A DNA stretch of 64,000 nucleotides from Neisseriaceae bacterium JH1-16 (GTDB lineage Bacteria > Pseudomonadota > Gammaproteobacteria > Burkholderiales > Chromobacteriaceae), in NCBI GenBank assembly GCA_025989215.1, contig JAPDNP010000003.1, forward strand, positions 186,001-250,000, given 5' to 3'. Under the pieces are notes generated by a model, which was not told the DNA's origin, searched no databases, and saw nothing but the letters and a program-made list of their open reading frames with translations. Positions 35,117-44,108 of the stretch are shown piece after piece (the stretch's first letter is position 1; the number at the start of each line of letters is the position of its first letter). The position numbers were made by a program, and so were the translations under genes.

Positions 35117-36775
35117 TCAGCTCAGTCGCATCTGCGGGGTGAGCTGGAGCGGGTCCACCTTCAATTCGATCAGCGCCGGACGGCCAGCCTGGGTGGCGCG
35201 CACAAATGCTGCCGGGAAATCCTCGCTACGTTCCACCGCCTCGGCATGGGCGCCGCAGGCTTGCGCCAGCGCGACGAAGTCGGGGTTCATGAGCTCGGTG
35301 GCGAAGACCCTCGCAGGGTATTCGCGTTCCTGGTGCATGCGGATGGTGCCGTACATGCCGTTGTTGACGACGATGACCACCACCGCCGCACTGAATTGCA
35401 ATGCTGTGGCGAGCTCCTGTGGGTACATCATGAAGCAGCCGTCGCCGGCGAAGCAGATGACTTGGCGTTCGGGGTGCTGAAGCTTGGCGGCGATCGCAGC
35501 CGGTAGGCCATAGCCCATCGCACCGTTGGTCGGTGCGAGCTCGGTGGCGGACTGGCGGTAGCGGTAGAAACGGTGTACCCAGACTGCGTAGTTGCCGGCC
35601 CCGTTGCTGACGATGGCGTCCTTCGGCAGGGCTTCCCGCAGGTATGTCATTACCTTGCCCAAATCGACACCGAACAGTTCGGACGGCGTCTCCGGCGGTG
35701 TGCTGAAGGCGAGATACTCGGCGTGAGCATCGCGCGTCCACTCATGCCACGCTGTGCTCTCGACGGGTTCCAGTACGGCAAGCGCCTTGGCGAAGGCCTG
35801 CGCGCCGGCGTTGATCGGCAAACACGCGTGGTAAACGCGCCCGAGTTCTTCGGGATCGGCGTGAACATGGATCAGTGTCTGTTGCGGCACAGGGCACTCA
35901 AGCAAGCTGTAGCCGCTGCTGGTGATCTCGCCCAGACGGGTGCCAACGGCCAGAATCAGATCGGCCTCGCGTACCCGTTTGGCCAGGTGCGGTGACAAGC
36001 CGAAGCCGAGATGGCCGGCGTAGTGTGGATCCGCGTTATCGAACAGGTCCTGGCGGCGGAAGGCGGTGGCCACCGGCAGCGCGTTGCTCGTCGCAAAGCG
36101 GCGCAGCGCCTGACTGGCGTCGGCGTTCCAGCCGCTGCCACCGACGATCAGCAACGGGCGCTGGGCCGCTGCTAACAGCCTGCGCAGTTCAACCAGATCG
36201 ACCGGACTAGGCGATGCCTGCACTGGCCTTGCCTGCACGGCGGGACCGGCCACGACCTGATTGAACAAGAGGTCGTCCGGCAAGGCCACCACCACCGGGC
36301 CAGGCCGACCGGACATCGCCACGTGGAAGGCGCGTGCCACCACCTCGGGGATCCGATCAGCACTGTCGATCTGCGTCACCCACTTGGCCAGACCACCGAA
36401 CATCTTGAGGTAATCCACTTCCTGGAAGGCTTCGCGGCCAAGGAAGGCGCGTTCAACCTGACCGATGAACAGGATCATTGGGGTCGAGTCCTGCATCGCG
36501 GTGTGCACGCCGTTGCTGGCATGGGTCGCGCCCGGCCCACGCGTAACGAAGCAGATCCCCGGGCGGCCGGTCAACTTGCCGTAGGCATCGGCCATGTAGG
36601 ATGCCGCTCCTTCATGGCGGGTTACGACGGTGCGCACATCTGGTTCATCACGCAGTGCGTCAAGCACCGGCAGGTAGCTCTCGCCGGGAACGCAATACAC
36701 CGCCTCAATGCCGTTCTTGACCAGTGAATCGACCAGAATTCGCCCGCCGTTACGCGGCACCTTAGTGTCTTGCAT
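35117..36775 (-). CDS. Thiamine diphosphate-dependent enzyme, acetolactate synthase-like
   Basis: A 552-residue three-domain ThDP enzyme. Catalytic Glu is in VVTRHEGAASYMADAYG, the central domain has LLIVGGSGWNADAS, and the C-terminal cofactor motif GDGCFMMYPQELAT ends in NNGMYGTIR. It resembles acetolactate synthase large subunits and related decarboxylases, but no small subunit or ilv gene is near, so a catabolic decarboxylase or carboligase is equally likely. Start at 36775 with GGAGAG upstream. Confidence 0.85.
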   Translation of the reverse strand: MQDTKVPRNGGRILVDSLVKNGIEAVYCVPGESYLPVLDALRDEPDVRTVVTRHEGAASYMADAYGKLTGRPGICFVTRGPGATHASNGVHTAMQDSTPMILFIGQVERAFLGREAFQEVDYLKMFGGLAKWVTQIDSADRIPEVVARAFHVAMSGRPGPVVVALPDDLLFNQVVAGPAVQARPVQASPSPVDLVELRRLLAAAQRPLLIVGGSGWNADASQALRRFATSNALPVATAFRRQDLFDNADPHYAGHLGFGLSPHLAKRVREADLILAVGTRLGEITSSGYSLLECPVPQQTLIHVHADPEELGRVYHACLPINAGAQAFAKALAVLEPVESTAWHEWTRDAHAEYLAFSTPPETPSELFGVDLGKVMTYLREALPKDAIVSNGAGNYAVWVHRFYRYRQSATELAPTNGAMGYGLPAAIAAKLQHPERQVICFAGDGCFMMYPQELATALQFSAAVVVIVVNNGMYGTIRMHQEREYPARVFATELMNPDFVALAQACGAHAEAVERSEDFPAAFVRATQAGRPALIELKVDPLQLTPQMRLS

Positions 36776-37190
36776 GGCAACTCTCTCCAATCTTCAAAAG
36801 AAGCGCGATCCTGGTGCGACGTTGTGCGGCTGGGGTCAGCCATCGTTCGCCGGGGTGGATGTCATGATCGCGTGTACCCGAAACCCAGTCTCGGCCTTCC
36901 TTTCTGGTCTCTCAAGCGATGCATTCTGCTGACCTCATTCCGGAAACTCATCAGCATGGCATGAGGAAGTGAATCGCCTTGAAACCTCTCGACACCATGT
37001 AAGGCTGACTACGTGACAATTGAGTGAAGACCGCTTTTGCGCAACAGTGGACGTTGGTCTGCTAGCGCTCTATGCCTGCTTCGGCCGAGAAGCAGGCACT
37101 CGGACTGCAGAGTGACGATTCCTGATCATAGCTGTCGCTACCACATCACTCCTATGCCTCCTTCAGCCGAGGACCGCTGGTTAATTCGGG
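36776..37190. other. Intergenic region with a perfect hairpin
   Basis: About 415 bases, no gene supported. GCCTGCTTC / GAAGCAGGC (37074-37097) is a perfect 9-base stem with a six-base loop but no T-run. A fragment GACCGCTTTTGCGCAACAG (37028-37046) recalls the decayed repeats at 34.7 kb. Confidence 0.45.
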
Positions 37191-37271
37191 CTAGCTGGCC
37201 GGCCGCTTCGAGTCGAGCAGTACGTCGTTGAAGCTTTGCGATTCCGGGTAGGCATAGACGATCAGGCTCAT
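37191..37271 (-). pseudogene. Stub of a flavodoxin-fold NAD(P)H dehydrogenase gene
   Basis: A 26-codon frame MSLIVYAYPESQSFNDVLL, then an unrelated end and TAG. The YAYPESQSFN segment is the start of the quinone reductase/flavodoxin_2 family (usually YAHP-P-SFN). It begins 13 bases after the SDR stop with a ribosome-site-like GGAGAC, so it was probably co-transcribed before being cut. Confidence 0.6.
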
Positions 37272-37283
37272 GCCTGCGTCTCC

Positions 37284-38021
37284 TTATCGCGCCGGCTGGA
37301 CCGGCATGCGCGCACCGCCGTCCACGTCGAGCAAGGCGCCGGTGGTCCAACTGCTGGCAATCAGAAACTCGACGGCCTGGGCGATATCGTCCACTGCCCC
37401 GGTGCGCCCCAGCGGCAGGCGGGCAGCCGCCGCAGCGAACATGCCGGCCTTGGCTTCGGCCGACATGCCGTCGTAAGCCGGAGTATCGACCAGACCGGGT
37501 GAAATCACGTTCACCCGCAGCGGGGCCAGTTCCAATGCCAGCGTTTGGGCCATCTGGGTGATGCCGCCGTTGACGGCGGCCAGGGCGGCCGTACCGGGCA
37601 TCGGTGTGCGCGAGGCGGCCCCGGACAAGAGGGTGATAGAGCCGTCCGGCCGCAGTTGCGGGATGGCGGCCTGGATGCTCATCCAGTAGCCGACCAGCTT
37701 CTGGTTGAGCGCGGTGGAGAGTGCGTCGCCGCTGACCTGGGCGATCGGCCCCCATGCCGCCGAGCTCGATGCGGCCAGCACCAGATGATCGATACGGCCA
37801 ATGCGGGCGAACAAGGCCGTCAGCGAAGCGCTGTTGGTGAAATCGGCGGCGTAGCCGGCCGCGTGGCCTTCGATGCTCGCTACCGCCTGGTCCAGGCGCT
37901 GCTGTGAGCGACCGGCGATCAGCACCTCGGCGCCCGCCTTGGCCAAACGCTGGGCGGCGCCCAGCCCCATGCCGGCGCTGCCACCGATGATCAGAATCCG
38001 TTGATGTGCCAGATTTTGCAT
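37284..38021 (-). CDS. SDR-family protein lacking the usual Tyr-Lys pair
   Basis: A 245-residue Rossmann protein: cofactor loop IIGGSAGMGLGAAQRLA and NADP-type AGRSQQRLD. In place of YxxxK it has TAALAAVNGGITQMAQTLALELAP, where the expected Tyr is Ala and the Lys is Asn. ISPGLVDTPAYDG and LLDVDGGARM complete the fold. Related divergent SDRs of this kind exist; activity cannot be assumed. Divergent from the LysR gene, probably its target. Confidence 0.8.
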   Translation of the reverse strand: MQNLAHQRILIIGGSAGMGLGAAQRLAKAGAEVLIAGRSQQRLDQAVASIEGHAAGYAADFTNSASLTALFARIGRIDHLVLAASSSAAWGPIAQVSGDALSTALNQKLVGYWMSIQAAIPQLRPDGSITLLSGAASRTPMPGTAALAAVNGGITQMAQTLALELAPLRVNVISPGLVDTPAYDGMSAEAKAGMFAAAAARLPLGRTGAVDDIAQAVEFLIASSWTTGALLDVDGGARMPVQPAR

Positions 38022-38070
38022 GCTGCTCTCCTTGGTTGAGGTTGCAGCGTCAGCTTAGGGCCCCGACACG

Positions 38071-38087
38071 AATCCATGAAATGGATT
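38071..38087. promoter_or_regulatory. Operator-like palindrome between SDR and LysR genes
   Basis: AATCCAT-GAA-ATGGATT, perfect 7-base arms with a 3-base centre, of the T-N11-A type used by LysR regulators. It is 50 bases from the SDR start and 35 bases from the LysR start. Confidence 0.65.
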
Positions 38088-38121
38088 ATGGTTATTCACG
38101 GTATTCACCCAATGGATAGCT

Positions 38122-39044
38122 ATGAATCTGCATCGCCTGGATCTGAACCTGCTCAAGTCGTTGGATGTGCTGCTGGCCGAGCGCAACGTCACCCGTGCGG
38201 CGAGCCGGCTCAACCTTTCACAGCCGGCCTTGTCGAGCCAGCTCAAGCAGTTGCGCGCGTTGTTTGGTGACCCATTGCTGCTGCCCGGTTCGCGCGGCAT
38301 GATCCCCACCTCGCGGGCTCTGGCGCTGCAGGACACGCTGCGCGAACACCTGTCCCAGTTGCTGGCACTGGTGGCGGAGCAGCAAAACTTCGACCCAGCC
38401 ACGGCCGAGCTCGCCTTTCGCATCGTCGCTTCGGATGCCATTCATCGCGTGGTCGCGCCCGAGCTGTTGCGCCGGCTGCAAGCCGCCGCCCCACGCTGCC
38501 GGCTGGCATTGCTGCAGCACAATCTGGCGACCCTGTCGGAGCAAATGAGTGCCGGCGAGATCGACCTGGCCCTGCTGACCCCGGCGGCTCTGCCCGACCG
38601 GCTCAAGACCCGCATCTTGTACGAAGAAACGTTCTTGTGCCTGCTGCGCAAGGATCACCCGGCCGCCGGACAGCCGCTCGACCTGGAGGGCTTTTGCGCG
38701 CTGGAGCATTTGATCGTGTCGCCGGCCGGCGGTGGCTTCTGGGGAGCGGTAGATGATGCACTGGCCGCGCTGGGGCGCCGGCGCCGAGCTTCCTGCTCGC
38801 GCCCGAACTGATCGCCAGCTCCGACCTGATCGCCACGGTGCCGGCCAAGCTGGCGCAACGCTGGAACGACCGGCTGGCCGTGCTGGCGCCGCCCTGCGAA
38901 GTGGCCGGGTTTACCGTGGCCATGGGCTGGCACCCGCGCAACCATACCGACCCGGCGCAACGCTGGCTGCGCGAACAGGTGCTGGGCGCTGACAGACCGT
39001 GGGAGGCAGCCACCCCGCCGCTCCACGGTAGTACAAGCAAGTAA
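38122..39044 (+). pseudogene. LysR-family regulator, broken by a small internal deletion
   Basis: The N-terminal frame (229 codons) has the LysR helix-turn-helix LLAERNVTRAASRLNLSQPALSSQLKQLR and most of the effector domain, then shifts after DDALAALGRRRR and stops. Another frame resumes at SFLLAPELIASSDLIATVPAKLAQRW and runs to 39044, a normal LysR C-terminus. About 16 bases are missing near 38785. Its target is probably the divergent SDR gene. Confidence 0.8.
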
Positions 39045-39078
39045 AACCCCCGCACGGCCCTATGCCTTGCGGGGGTTT
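39045..39078 (+). terminator. Terminator of the LysR gene
   Basis: AACCCCCGC, 15-base loop, GCGGGGGTTT just after the TAA. Confidence 0.8.
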
Positions 39079-39311
39079 CTATGGCCTTATCGGCATCCGG
39101 ACCCAGCGAACGGGAGCGAAGAGGTTCGCGGCTTCCCCTATTCGCCACCCACCGCATTCAGCGCGGCGTAGCCGCCAACAAAAACGCCTCGGCCCTGTTG
39201 TGTCGCCTTGCCGTACTGCCTGGTGCGGCATGCCAAGGCGACTTCGCTGATCTTGTTCGCTGCCCGGCTCTTATCCCCGAACGAAGTGCGGCAAGCCGTG
39301 TCGCCGTTCGC

Positions 39312-40019
39312 TCAAAAGCCGACGGCGAGATCGATACCGCCGTAGAAGGCGCGCGACTCGCCGGAGCTCTTCTTCGCCCCGGCGTTGAAGCCGAGGAACA
39401 GCGTGTCGGTCAGTTTGATCTTGGAGAGCACCAGCCCGCCCTGGTAGGCGTGGTAGCTCGGGTCGCCCTGTTCGACCCATTCGACGCCAGCCATGGCCTT
39501 GCCGCCCAGCACCTGGCGCAGCAAGCGGGCGCGCCCCCAGTACGAAGCCGGGCCGAAGGTGTAAGTGGCGATCCCGTTCAGTGCCCAGAGTTGGCCGAAA
39601 CGCTGTTCGCCCTCCAGCCCAACCACCGCGCCCACCTCGCTGCCGTCCGCCCGCGGGTCGGCCCCGTCCGGGCTGACCCGGTTGTCGCGATAACGCGGGC
39701 CGGCGAAGGCGCCCGCCCAGCCGCTGTCCCAGCCGGTCTTGGCCCCCAGTTCGGCCTCGACCGCCTGACCCCGGACCTGCACGCTGACACCGTTGAGGCC
39801 GTAGCGGTAGTAGTAGTCGCTGACGAGGTAGCGCTGGGTCAGCCAGGAACTGGAAAACAGCGGTGCCCACAGGCCGGCGTACTCGTAGCGCCCCCCCTGG
39901 CCGGAGAAGGCCGCACCGGTATAGAACCAGTTCTGTTCGGCAGCAACCGGGCCGCTCAAGGCCCCCAGGCCGAGGCACAGCAACCATGCCCAGCCCGCGG
40001 CGCGGCGTCGCGTCGTCAT
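39312..40019 (-). CDS. BcsS-like outer-membrane protein
   Basis: A 235-residue protein with signal peptide ending SGPVAAEQ. Beta-rich mature part: WFYTGAAFSGQGGRYEYAGLWAPLFSS, LVSDYYYRYGLNG, AFAGPRYRDN, LRQVLGGKAMAGVEWVEQGD, and terminal GGIDLAVGF (aromatic last residue). This resembles the cellulose-biosynthesis protein BcsS family. No bcs genes are near. The start at 40019 has AGGGGA at proper spacing; an ATG at 40028 is too close to that site. Motif copy at 39590 is read as Phe-Gly-Gln. Confidence 0.65.
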   Translation of the reverse strand: MTTRRRAAGWAWLLCLGLGALSGPVAAEQNWFYTGAAFSGQGGRYEYAGLWAPLFSSSWLTQRYLVSDYYYRYGLNGVSVQVRGQAVEAELGAKTGWDSGWAGAFAGPRYRDNRVSPDGADPRADGSEVGAVVGLEGEQRFGQLWALNGIATYTFGPASYWGRARLLRQVLGGKAMAGVEWVEQGDPSYHAYQGGLVLSKIKLTDTLFLGFNAGAKKSSGESRAFYGGIDLAVGF

Positions 40020-40205
40020 GTTCCCCATGCCATCCCCTTTTCATGCGCGGCCCAAGGCCGAAATGGCGGCTTGGCAGGATGCCCGGCCGCCTGCGCGCGG
40101 CATGCGCACCCTATGTCAGGGTGCTTGCCGGCAGGTTCTATAAATTGTGATTAAATCACCCGCCACAGGGAGTCAAGCCGGGCTTATGCGAATCGCGTCC
40201 GCCGC

Positions 40206-40928
40206 TTACCAGGTTTCGCCGTGCCGACCGGCCACCGGCGGCTCGCCCCAGGCCTGTTCGACTCCTTGCAGCGCGCTCATCACCAGCGAGCGGTTCAGCG
40301 CCGAGGCCAGGGTAGCGTCGCGGTCGCTATAGGCCTGGCACAGCCGTTCGTGATCGGCGCAGGAGCGCTGCAGGCGGCCGGGTAACGAGGCGCTGAGGTG
40401 GCGCAGCCGATGGGTGCGCAAGCGCAGCGAGTCGAGCACCTGCTTGATCACCGCGTTGTTGCTGAGCAGCAACTCCTTGTCGCGGAAGGCGACATTGGCC
40501 CAGAAGTAGCGGTCGACATCGCCCTCCGCGGCGGCGGCGGCCAGCTCGGCCTGTACCTGCCACAGTTCGGCCAACTGCGCTTCGCTGGCCTGCTCGACGA
40601 TGGACACCGCCACCATCGAGAACAGCGTGGCGCGCAGCTGGTAGAGCTCGCGCACCTCTTTCAGCGTCAGCGCCGATACACGTGGACGGCGGCGCGGCGA
40701 CCACTCGACCAGGCCCTCGCGGCTAAGGATCAACAGCGCCTCGCGCACCGGGGTGCGGCTGGTATGGAAGCGCCGCGCCAGTTCGACCGAGTTGAGGTCG
40801 GCGCCGGGGGCCAGATGGCCCTCGATGATCGCCTTGGCAACCCACTGCACGATCTCATCGACCAGCAGCGAGCCGACGTCCTCGCTCTCGCTCTGCTGGG
40901 GCTTACTGTCACTGATCTCGCTGTTCAT
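40206..40928 (-). CDS. GntR-family (FadR-type) transcriptional regulator
   Basis: A 240-residue regulator. Winged helix: GADLNSVELARRFHTSRTPVREALLILSREGLVEWSPRRRPRV. The C-terminal FCD-type helical domain has ELYQLRATLFSMVA and a His-rich patch (RTHRLRHLSA, CADHERL) likely to bind metal or a carboxylate. No clear target gene; it stands alone between the BcsS-like and ABM genes. Confidence 0.88.
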   Translation of the reverse strand: MNSEISDSKPQQSESEDVGSLLVDEIVQWVAKAIIEGHLAPGADLNSVELARRFHTSRTPVREALLILSREGLVEWSPRRRPRVSALTLKEVRELYQLRATLFSMVAVSIVEQASEAQLAELWQVQAELAAAAAEGDVDRYFWANVAFRDKELLLSNNAVIKQVLDSLRLRTHRLRHLSASLPGRLQRSCADHERLCQAYSDRDATLASALNRSLVMSALQGVEQAWGEPPVAGRHGETW

Positions 40929-41009
40929 CTATCGCGTATCGCCGGCCGGGGCCGGAAAGGGGAAAACGCCCATTCTACCCACAGCGACACGATTTGGGCG
41001 CGGTACGGC

Positions 41010-41354
41010 TCAACCGTGGCGAGCGCGGCTGTCCGATGGCGCCTCGGCGCGCTCGGAGAGGCCGTAGTCGCGCAGCACCGCCGCCACCCGCAAACGGTAG
41101 TCGCGAAACACGCCGCCCCGCCCCGCCGCCTGGGCCTGGCGATGCTCTTCGGTCTGGCGCCACGCCATCACCGCCGCCTCGTCACGCCAATAAGACAGCG
41201 ACAGCAGCTTGCCCGTCTCGCTCAGGCTCTCGAAGCGTTCGATCGAGATGAAACCGTCCATCTCGACCAAGGTTGGCCGAAGCGCGGCGGCCAGGTCGAG
41301 ATAGGTGTCGCGCTGGCCGTCGGCCGGCCAGACTTCGAAGATCACGGCAATCAT
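41010..41354 (-). CDS. Antibiotic biosynthesis monooxygenase-domain protein
   Basis: A 114-residue ABM-fold protein: MIAVIFEVWPADGQRDTYLDLAAALRP, EMDGFISIERFES, LLSLSYWRDEAAVMAWRQTEEHR. Members act as small cofactor-independent monooxygenases or haem-degrading proteins. Its ATG overlaps the P450 stop (ATGA), so the two are coupled and probably work together. Motif copy at 41272 is read as Arg-Pro-Thr. Confidence 0.85.
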   Translation of the reverse strand: MIAVIFEVWPADGQRDTYLDLAAALRPTLVEMDGFISIERFESLSETGKLLSLSYWRDEAAVMAWRQTEEHRQAQAAGRGGVFRDYRLRVAAVLRDYGLSERAEAPSDSRARHG

Positions 41355-42505
41355 GCGGGGACTCCTGACGAAGAAAACAACGGCAGCCGCGCATTCGGCG
41401 AGGCTCGATAAGCACTTGGCAGGCTAGGGACCGCACCGGCCTCCAGCAGCGCGCGCAACCCCGCTGCGGCGATCGCCAGCGCCAGCGGTTCGCCCGGGCA
41501 GGCATGCAGGCCATGGCTGAAGCTGAACTGGCGGGCTGCCGCACGCGTCGGGTCGAACACTTGCGGCTGCGGGTTCAGCGCAGAGGCACGGTTGGCGGCG
41601 GCCAGTAGCAGCAGGATCGCGTCGCCAGCCTGCAACACCTGCCCGTCGACCTGGCAATCGGCGACGACGAAGCGGCGAGTGTTCTGAATCGGCGCATCGC
41701 AGCGTGCCACCTCGGCGAGAAAGCCCGGCCAGCGCGCCGAATCGGCCGCCAGCCAGTCCTGCCAGTGCGGCTGTTCGGCCAACCTGGCCCAGGCATTGCC
41801 GATCAGCCCGGCGGTGGCATCGAACGCCTGCCAGCCGCAACCGATCGCATTGGCCAGCACCGCGTCGCGATCGCCCAGCCGCTGCAACAACCCGGCGAGC
41901 AGGCTGCCCGGCGCGGCATGCGTCAACCCCTCGTCGAACAATCGATGCAGTGCAATGATCGCGGCGTTGCCATTCGCGATCACCTCGCTGCTCGCCTGCG
42001 GCGCCAGCGCCGCGGCGACGGCAGCCAGGTGTTCGGCATGCGCCGGCAGCGCCGTATCCGGCACACCGAACAGGCTGGCGATACTGTCGGCTGGCAGACG
42101 CCGGATGAAGCGGTCGAGTGCACCCGCTTCGGTGACCGACCTATCGGCCAACAGCCGTGCCGCGCAACGCGCCGCGGTGTCGGCCAGGCTAGTCACGGCA
42201 GGGCTGGCCAGCACACCGGCCAGCGCCGGCTTGAGCCGCTGATGCGCCGCGCCGTCGTTCATTCTCACCAGTCGGCCGAACCAGTCGCCCAACGGCGTAC
42301 CGGCCAGCGCCGCCGGCACCGGCTCCTGCGACGGCCGCACCCGACAGGCGGGGTGTTCAAGCACCATGCCGACGGCGGCGGCACTGCTCGCCACCCACAG
42401 GCCGAGCGTCGCGTCGCGGTACAGCGGCGTGCGCAGCAGTTGCTGGTAATACGGATAGGGGTCGGGATGGCCGACCGCTTGCAGCGGGTCGCGGGGTGGC
42501 GTCAT
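41351..42505 (-). CDS. Cytochrome P450
   Basis: A 384-residue soluble P450. The haem loop is FSFSHGLHACPGEPLA with ligand C336. The ExxR motif is in AEVARCDAPIQNTRR. The I helix (CGWQAFDATAGLIGNA) lacks the usual acid-alcohol pair, so oxygen activation may be unusual. It forms an operon with the ABM gene and is divergent from an ArsR-type regulator. No redox partner (ferredoxin or reductase) is encoded nearby. Confidence 0.9.
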   Translation of the reverse strand: MTPPRDPLQAVGHPDPYPYYQQLLRTPLYRDATLGLWVASSAAAVGMVLEHPACRVRPSQEPVPAALAGTPLGDWFGRLVRMNDGAAHQRLKPALAGVLASPAVTSLADTAARCAARLLADRSVTEAGALDRFIRRLPADSIASLFGVPDTALPAHAEHLAAVAAALAPQASSEVIANGNAAIIALHRLFDEGLTHAAPGSLLAGLLQRLGDRDAVLANAIGCGWQAFDATAGLIGNAWARLAEQPHWQDWLAADSARWPGFLAEVARCDAPIQNTRRFVVADCQVDGQVLQAGDAILLLLAAANRASALNPQPQVFDPTRAAARQFSFSHGLHACPGEPLALAIAAAGLRALLEAGAVPSLPSAYRASPNARLPLFSSSGVPA

Positions 42506-42536
42506 CGGGCAGTCTCTCGTCGGGTCGATGGCCTTA

Positions 42537-42551
42537 TTGTCGGCATGACAA
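42537..42551. promoter_or_regulatory. Operator-like inverted repeat between P450 and ArsR-type genes
   Basis: TTGTC-GGCAT-GACAA in the 87-base divergent region; well placed for repression of both genes by the ArsR-type protein. Confidence 0.5.
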
Positions 42552-42592
42552 CCGCGCTTGTCGCCCCGAAACAGTTTGCCTACGATCTAACC

Positions 42593-43273
42593 ATGAATGC
42601 ACATCCCGAATTGCGCCGACTGGCGCAGACCATCGGCGACGCCAGCCGCATCGGCATGCTGACCCTGCTGATGGAAGGCCGCGCACTGACCGCCAAGGAG
42701 CTGGCCTACGGCGCCGCCATCGAGCCGGCCACCGCTAGCACCCACCTGCGCCGCTTGGAGCAGGACGGCCTGGTCAGCGTCTGCCAGCAGGGCCGCCACA
42801 AGTATTTCCGCCTCGCCTCGCCCGAGGTGGCACGGCTGGTCGAATCGCTGATGGTGCTCGCCCCTGCCCAGCCCCAGACCGGCCCGGCAGCCGTCGAGCC
42901 GATCCGCCAGGCGCGTTTCTGTTACGACCATCTGGCCGGCCGACTCGGCCTGGCGCTGACCGAGGCGCTGGTCGAGCGCGAGCTGCTCACCATCGCCGAG
43001 CAGGAGTTCATCCCCACCGCAGCCGGCGAGACGTGGTTTGCCGACTTCGGCCTGGATCTCGCCACGCTGCGCCGGCGCCGCCGCCAGTTCGCGCCGCGTT
43101 GTCTCGACTGGAGCGAACGGCGCGATCACCTGGCCGGCGCGCTCGGCGCCGCCTTGGCCGAACGGCTGCAGGAGAACGGCTGGATCACCCGGCAGAAACA
43201 CAGCCGGGTAGTGACGCTGACCGAGTCCGGCCGCGCGGGCCTCGCCGAACGGCTCGGCCTAACGCTGCCCTGA
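42593..43273 (+). CDS. ArsR-type winged-helix regulator
   Basis: A 226-residue protein. N-terminal helix-turn-helix: LRRLAQTIGDASRIGMLTLLMEGRALTAKELAYGAAIEPATASTHLRRLEQDGLVSVCQQGRHKYFRLASPEVARLVE. It has no obvious metal-binding Cys box. The C-terminal half (about 110 residues) may sense a ligand. ATG at 42593 has no good ribosome site; an in-frame ATG at 42545 lies in the operator-like repeat. Confidence 0.82.
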   Translation: MNAHPELRRLAQTIGDASRIGMLTLLMEGRALTAKELAYGAAIEPATASTHLRRLEQDGLVSVCQQGRHKYFRLASPEVARLVESLMVLAPAQPQTGPAAVEPIRQARFCYDHLAGRLGLALTEALVERELLTIAEQEFIPTAAGETWFADFGLDLATLRRRRRQFAPRCLDWSERRDHLAGALGAALAERLQENGWITRQKHSRVVTLTESGRAGLAERLGLTLP

Positions 43274-43417
43274 GAACCTACCCACGATCTGCTGCACTTG
43301 GGTGATCCTGCGTTGAAATGCCACTCAACATGCAGGTCTACTCGATAAGCACACTCCGCCTCTTCGCGTCATTGACCCTTCGTGCGCGAGATCGTGAGCA
43401 GGTTCTGAGCACCAACG

Positions 43418-43447
43418 ACAACGCCCCGCAAATGCGGGGCGCTTTGC
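43418..43447. terminator. Hairpin after the DUF2939 gene
   Basis: GCCCCGC-AAAT-GCGGGGC (43423-43440), located 24 bases after the minus-strand stop; T-run weak. Confidence 0.55.
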
Positions 43448-43463
43448 ATTGCTGTCTACCGAC

Positions 43464-44027
43464 TCAGTTGCCGCTGACTTCCACTGCGGTCAACTTCCAC
43501 TCGAACAGTCCCTGACGCTGGAACACCAGCGCCAGCGGCCCGATACGGCTGTCGGCACCGACGCGGAACTCGTGCCAGTTGCGATAGCCGGCGCCGATAT
43601 TGCGCAGCGGCTTCTCCTCGTTCGGCGGTGGCGCAGCCTCCCCATCGGCCGGTTCGGCCGACTTGTTCTCGGCCTGCTCGTCGCCGCTGCGGTGCTCGGT
43701 CTGCTGCAGCAGTTCGCGCATGCCATCCGGCGTGACCAGCGCCTCGGTCAGCGGCCGGCTGACCGCGCCGGCAATCGCCGCGCCGAAGCGGGCGAACGGA
43801 TTGTGCTGCACCGCCTCTGCACCGCCAAGCTTGCGGGTGGCTACCGCCGTCATCGACGCCTGCAGGCTGTCGCGCACCGCCGGGTAATCGATATGGGCGT
43901 TCACATAGTCGGCATTGCCGGCGCGTGCCGCATCGCGCAGCTTGGTCAGCGTGTAGTACGGCGAGTACCAGCCCCAGCCAAACACGGCCAGCACCGCCAG
44001 TACCACCACGATCGAAATCTTGCGCAT
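43464..44027 (-). CDS. DUF2939 family membrane-anchored protein
   Basis: A 187-residue protein with one N-terminal helix (ISIVVVLAVLAVFGWGWYSPYYTLTKLRDAARAGNADYVNAHIDYPAVRDSL), the typical DUF2939 start. An Ala/Gly-rich middle is followed by an acidic linker (AENKSAEPADGEAAPPPNEE) and a final beta domain. Function unknown; probably periplasmic, anchored in the inner membrane. Confidence 0.8.
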   Translation of the reverse strand: MRKISIVVVLAVLAVFGWGWYSPYYTLTKLRDAARAGNADYVNAHIDYPAVRDSLQASMTAVATRKLGGAEAVQHNPFARFGAAIAGAVSRPLTEALVTPDGMRELLQQTEHRSGDEQAENKSAEPADGEAAPPPNEEKPLRNIGAGYRNWHEFRVGADSRIGPLALVFQRQGLFEWKLTAVEVSGN

Positions 44028-44054
44028 CGTTTGTCCTCCTAGACCCCATCGGGG

Positions 44055-44092
44055 AGAAAAAACCCCGTCCGGCAGGGACGGGGTTGGCCGAA
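44055..44092 (-). terminator. Terminator of the PBP1A gene with 10-base motif embedded
   Basis: On the minus strand: AACCCCGTCC, GGACGGGGTT stem followed by TTTTTT. The motif GTTGGCCGAA (44083-44092) begins inside the stem. Confidence 0.85.
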
Positions 44093-44108
44093 TACGGCGG
44101 GACGGTGC

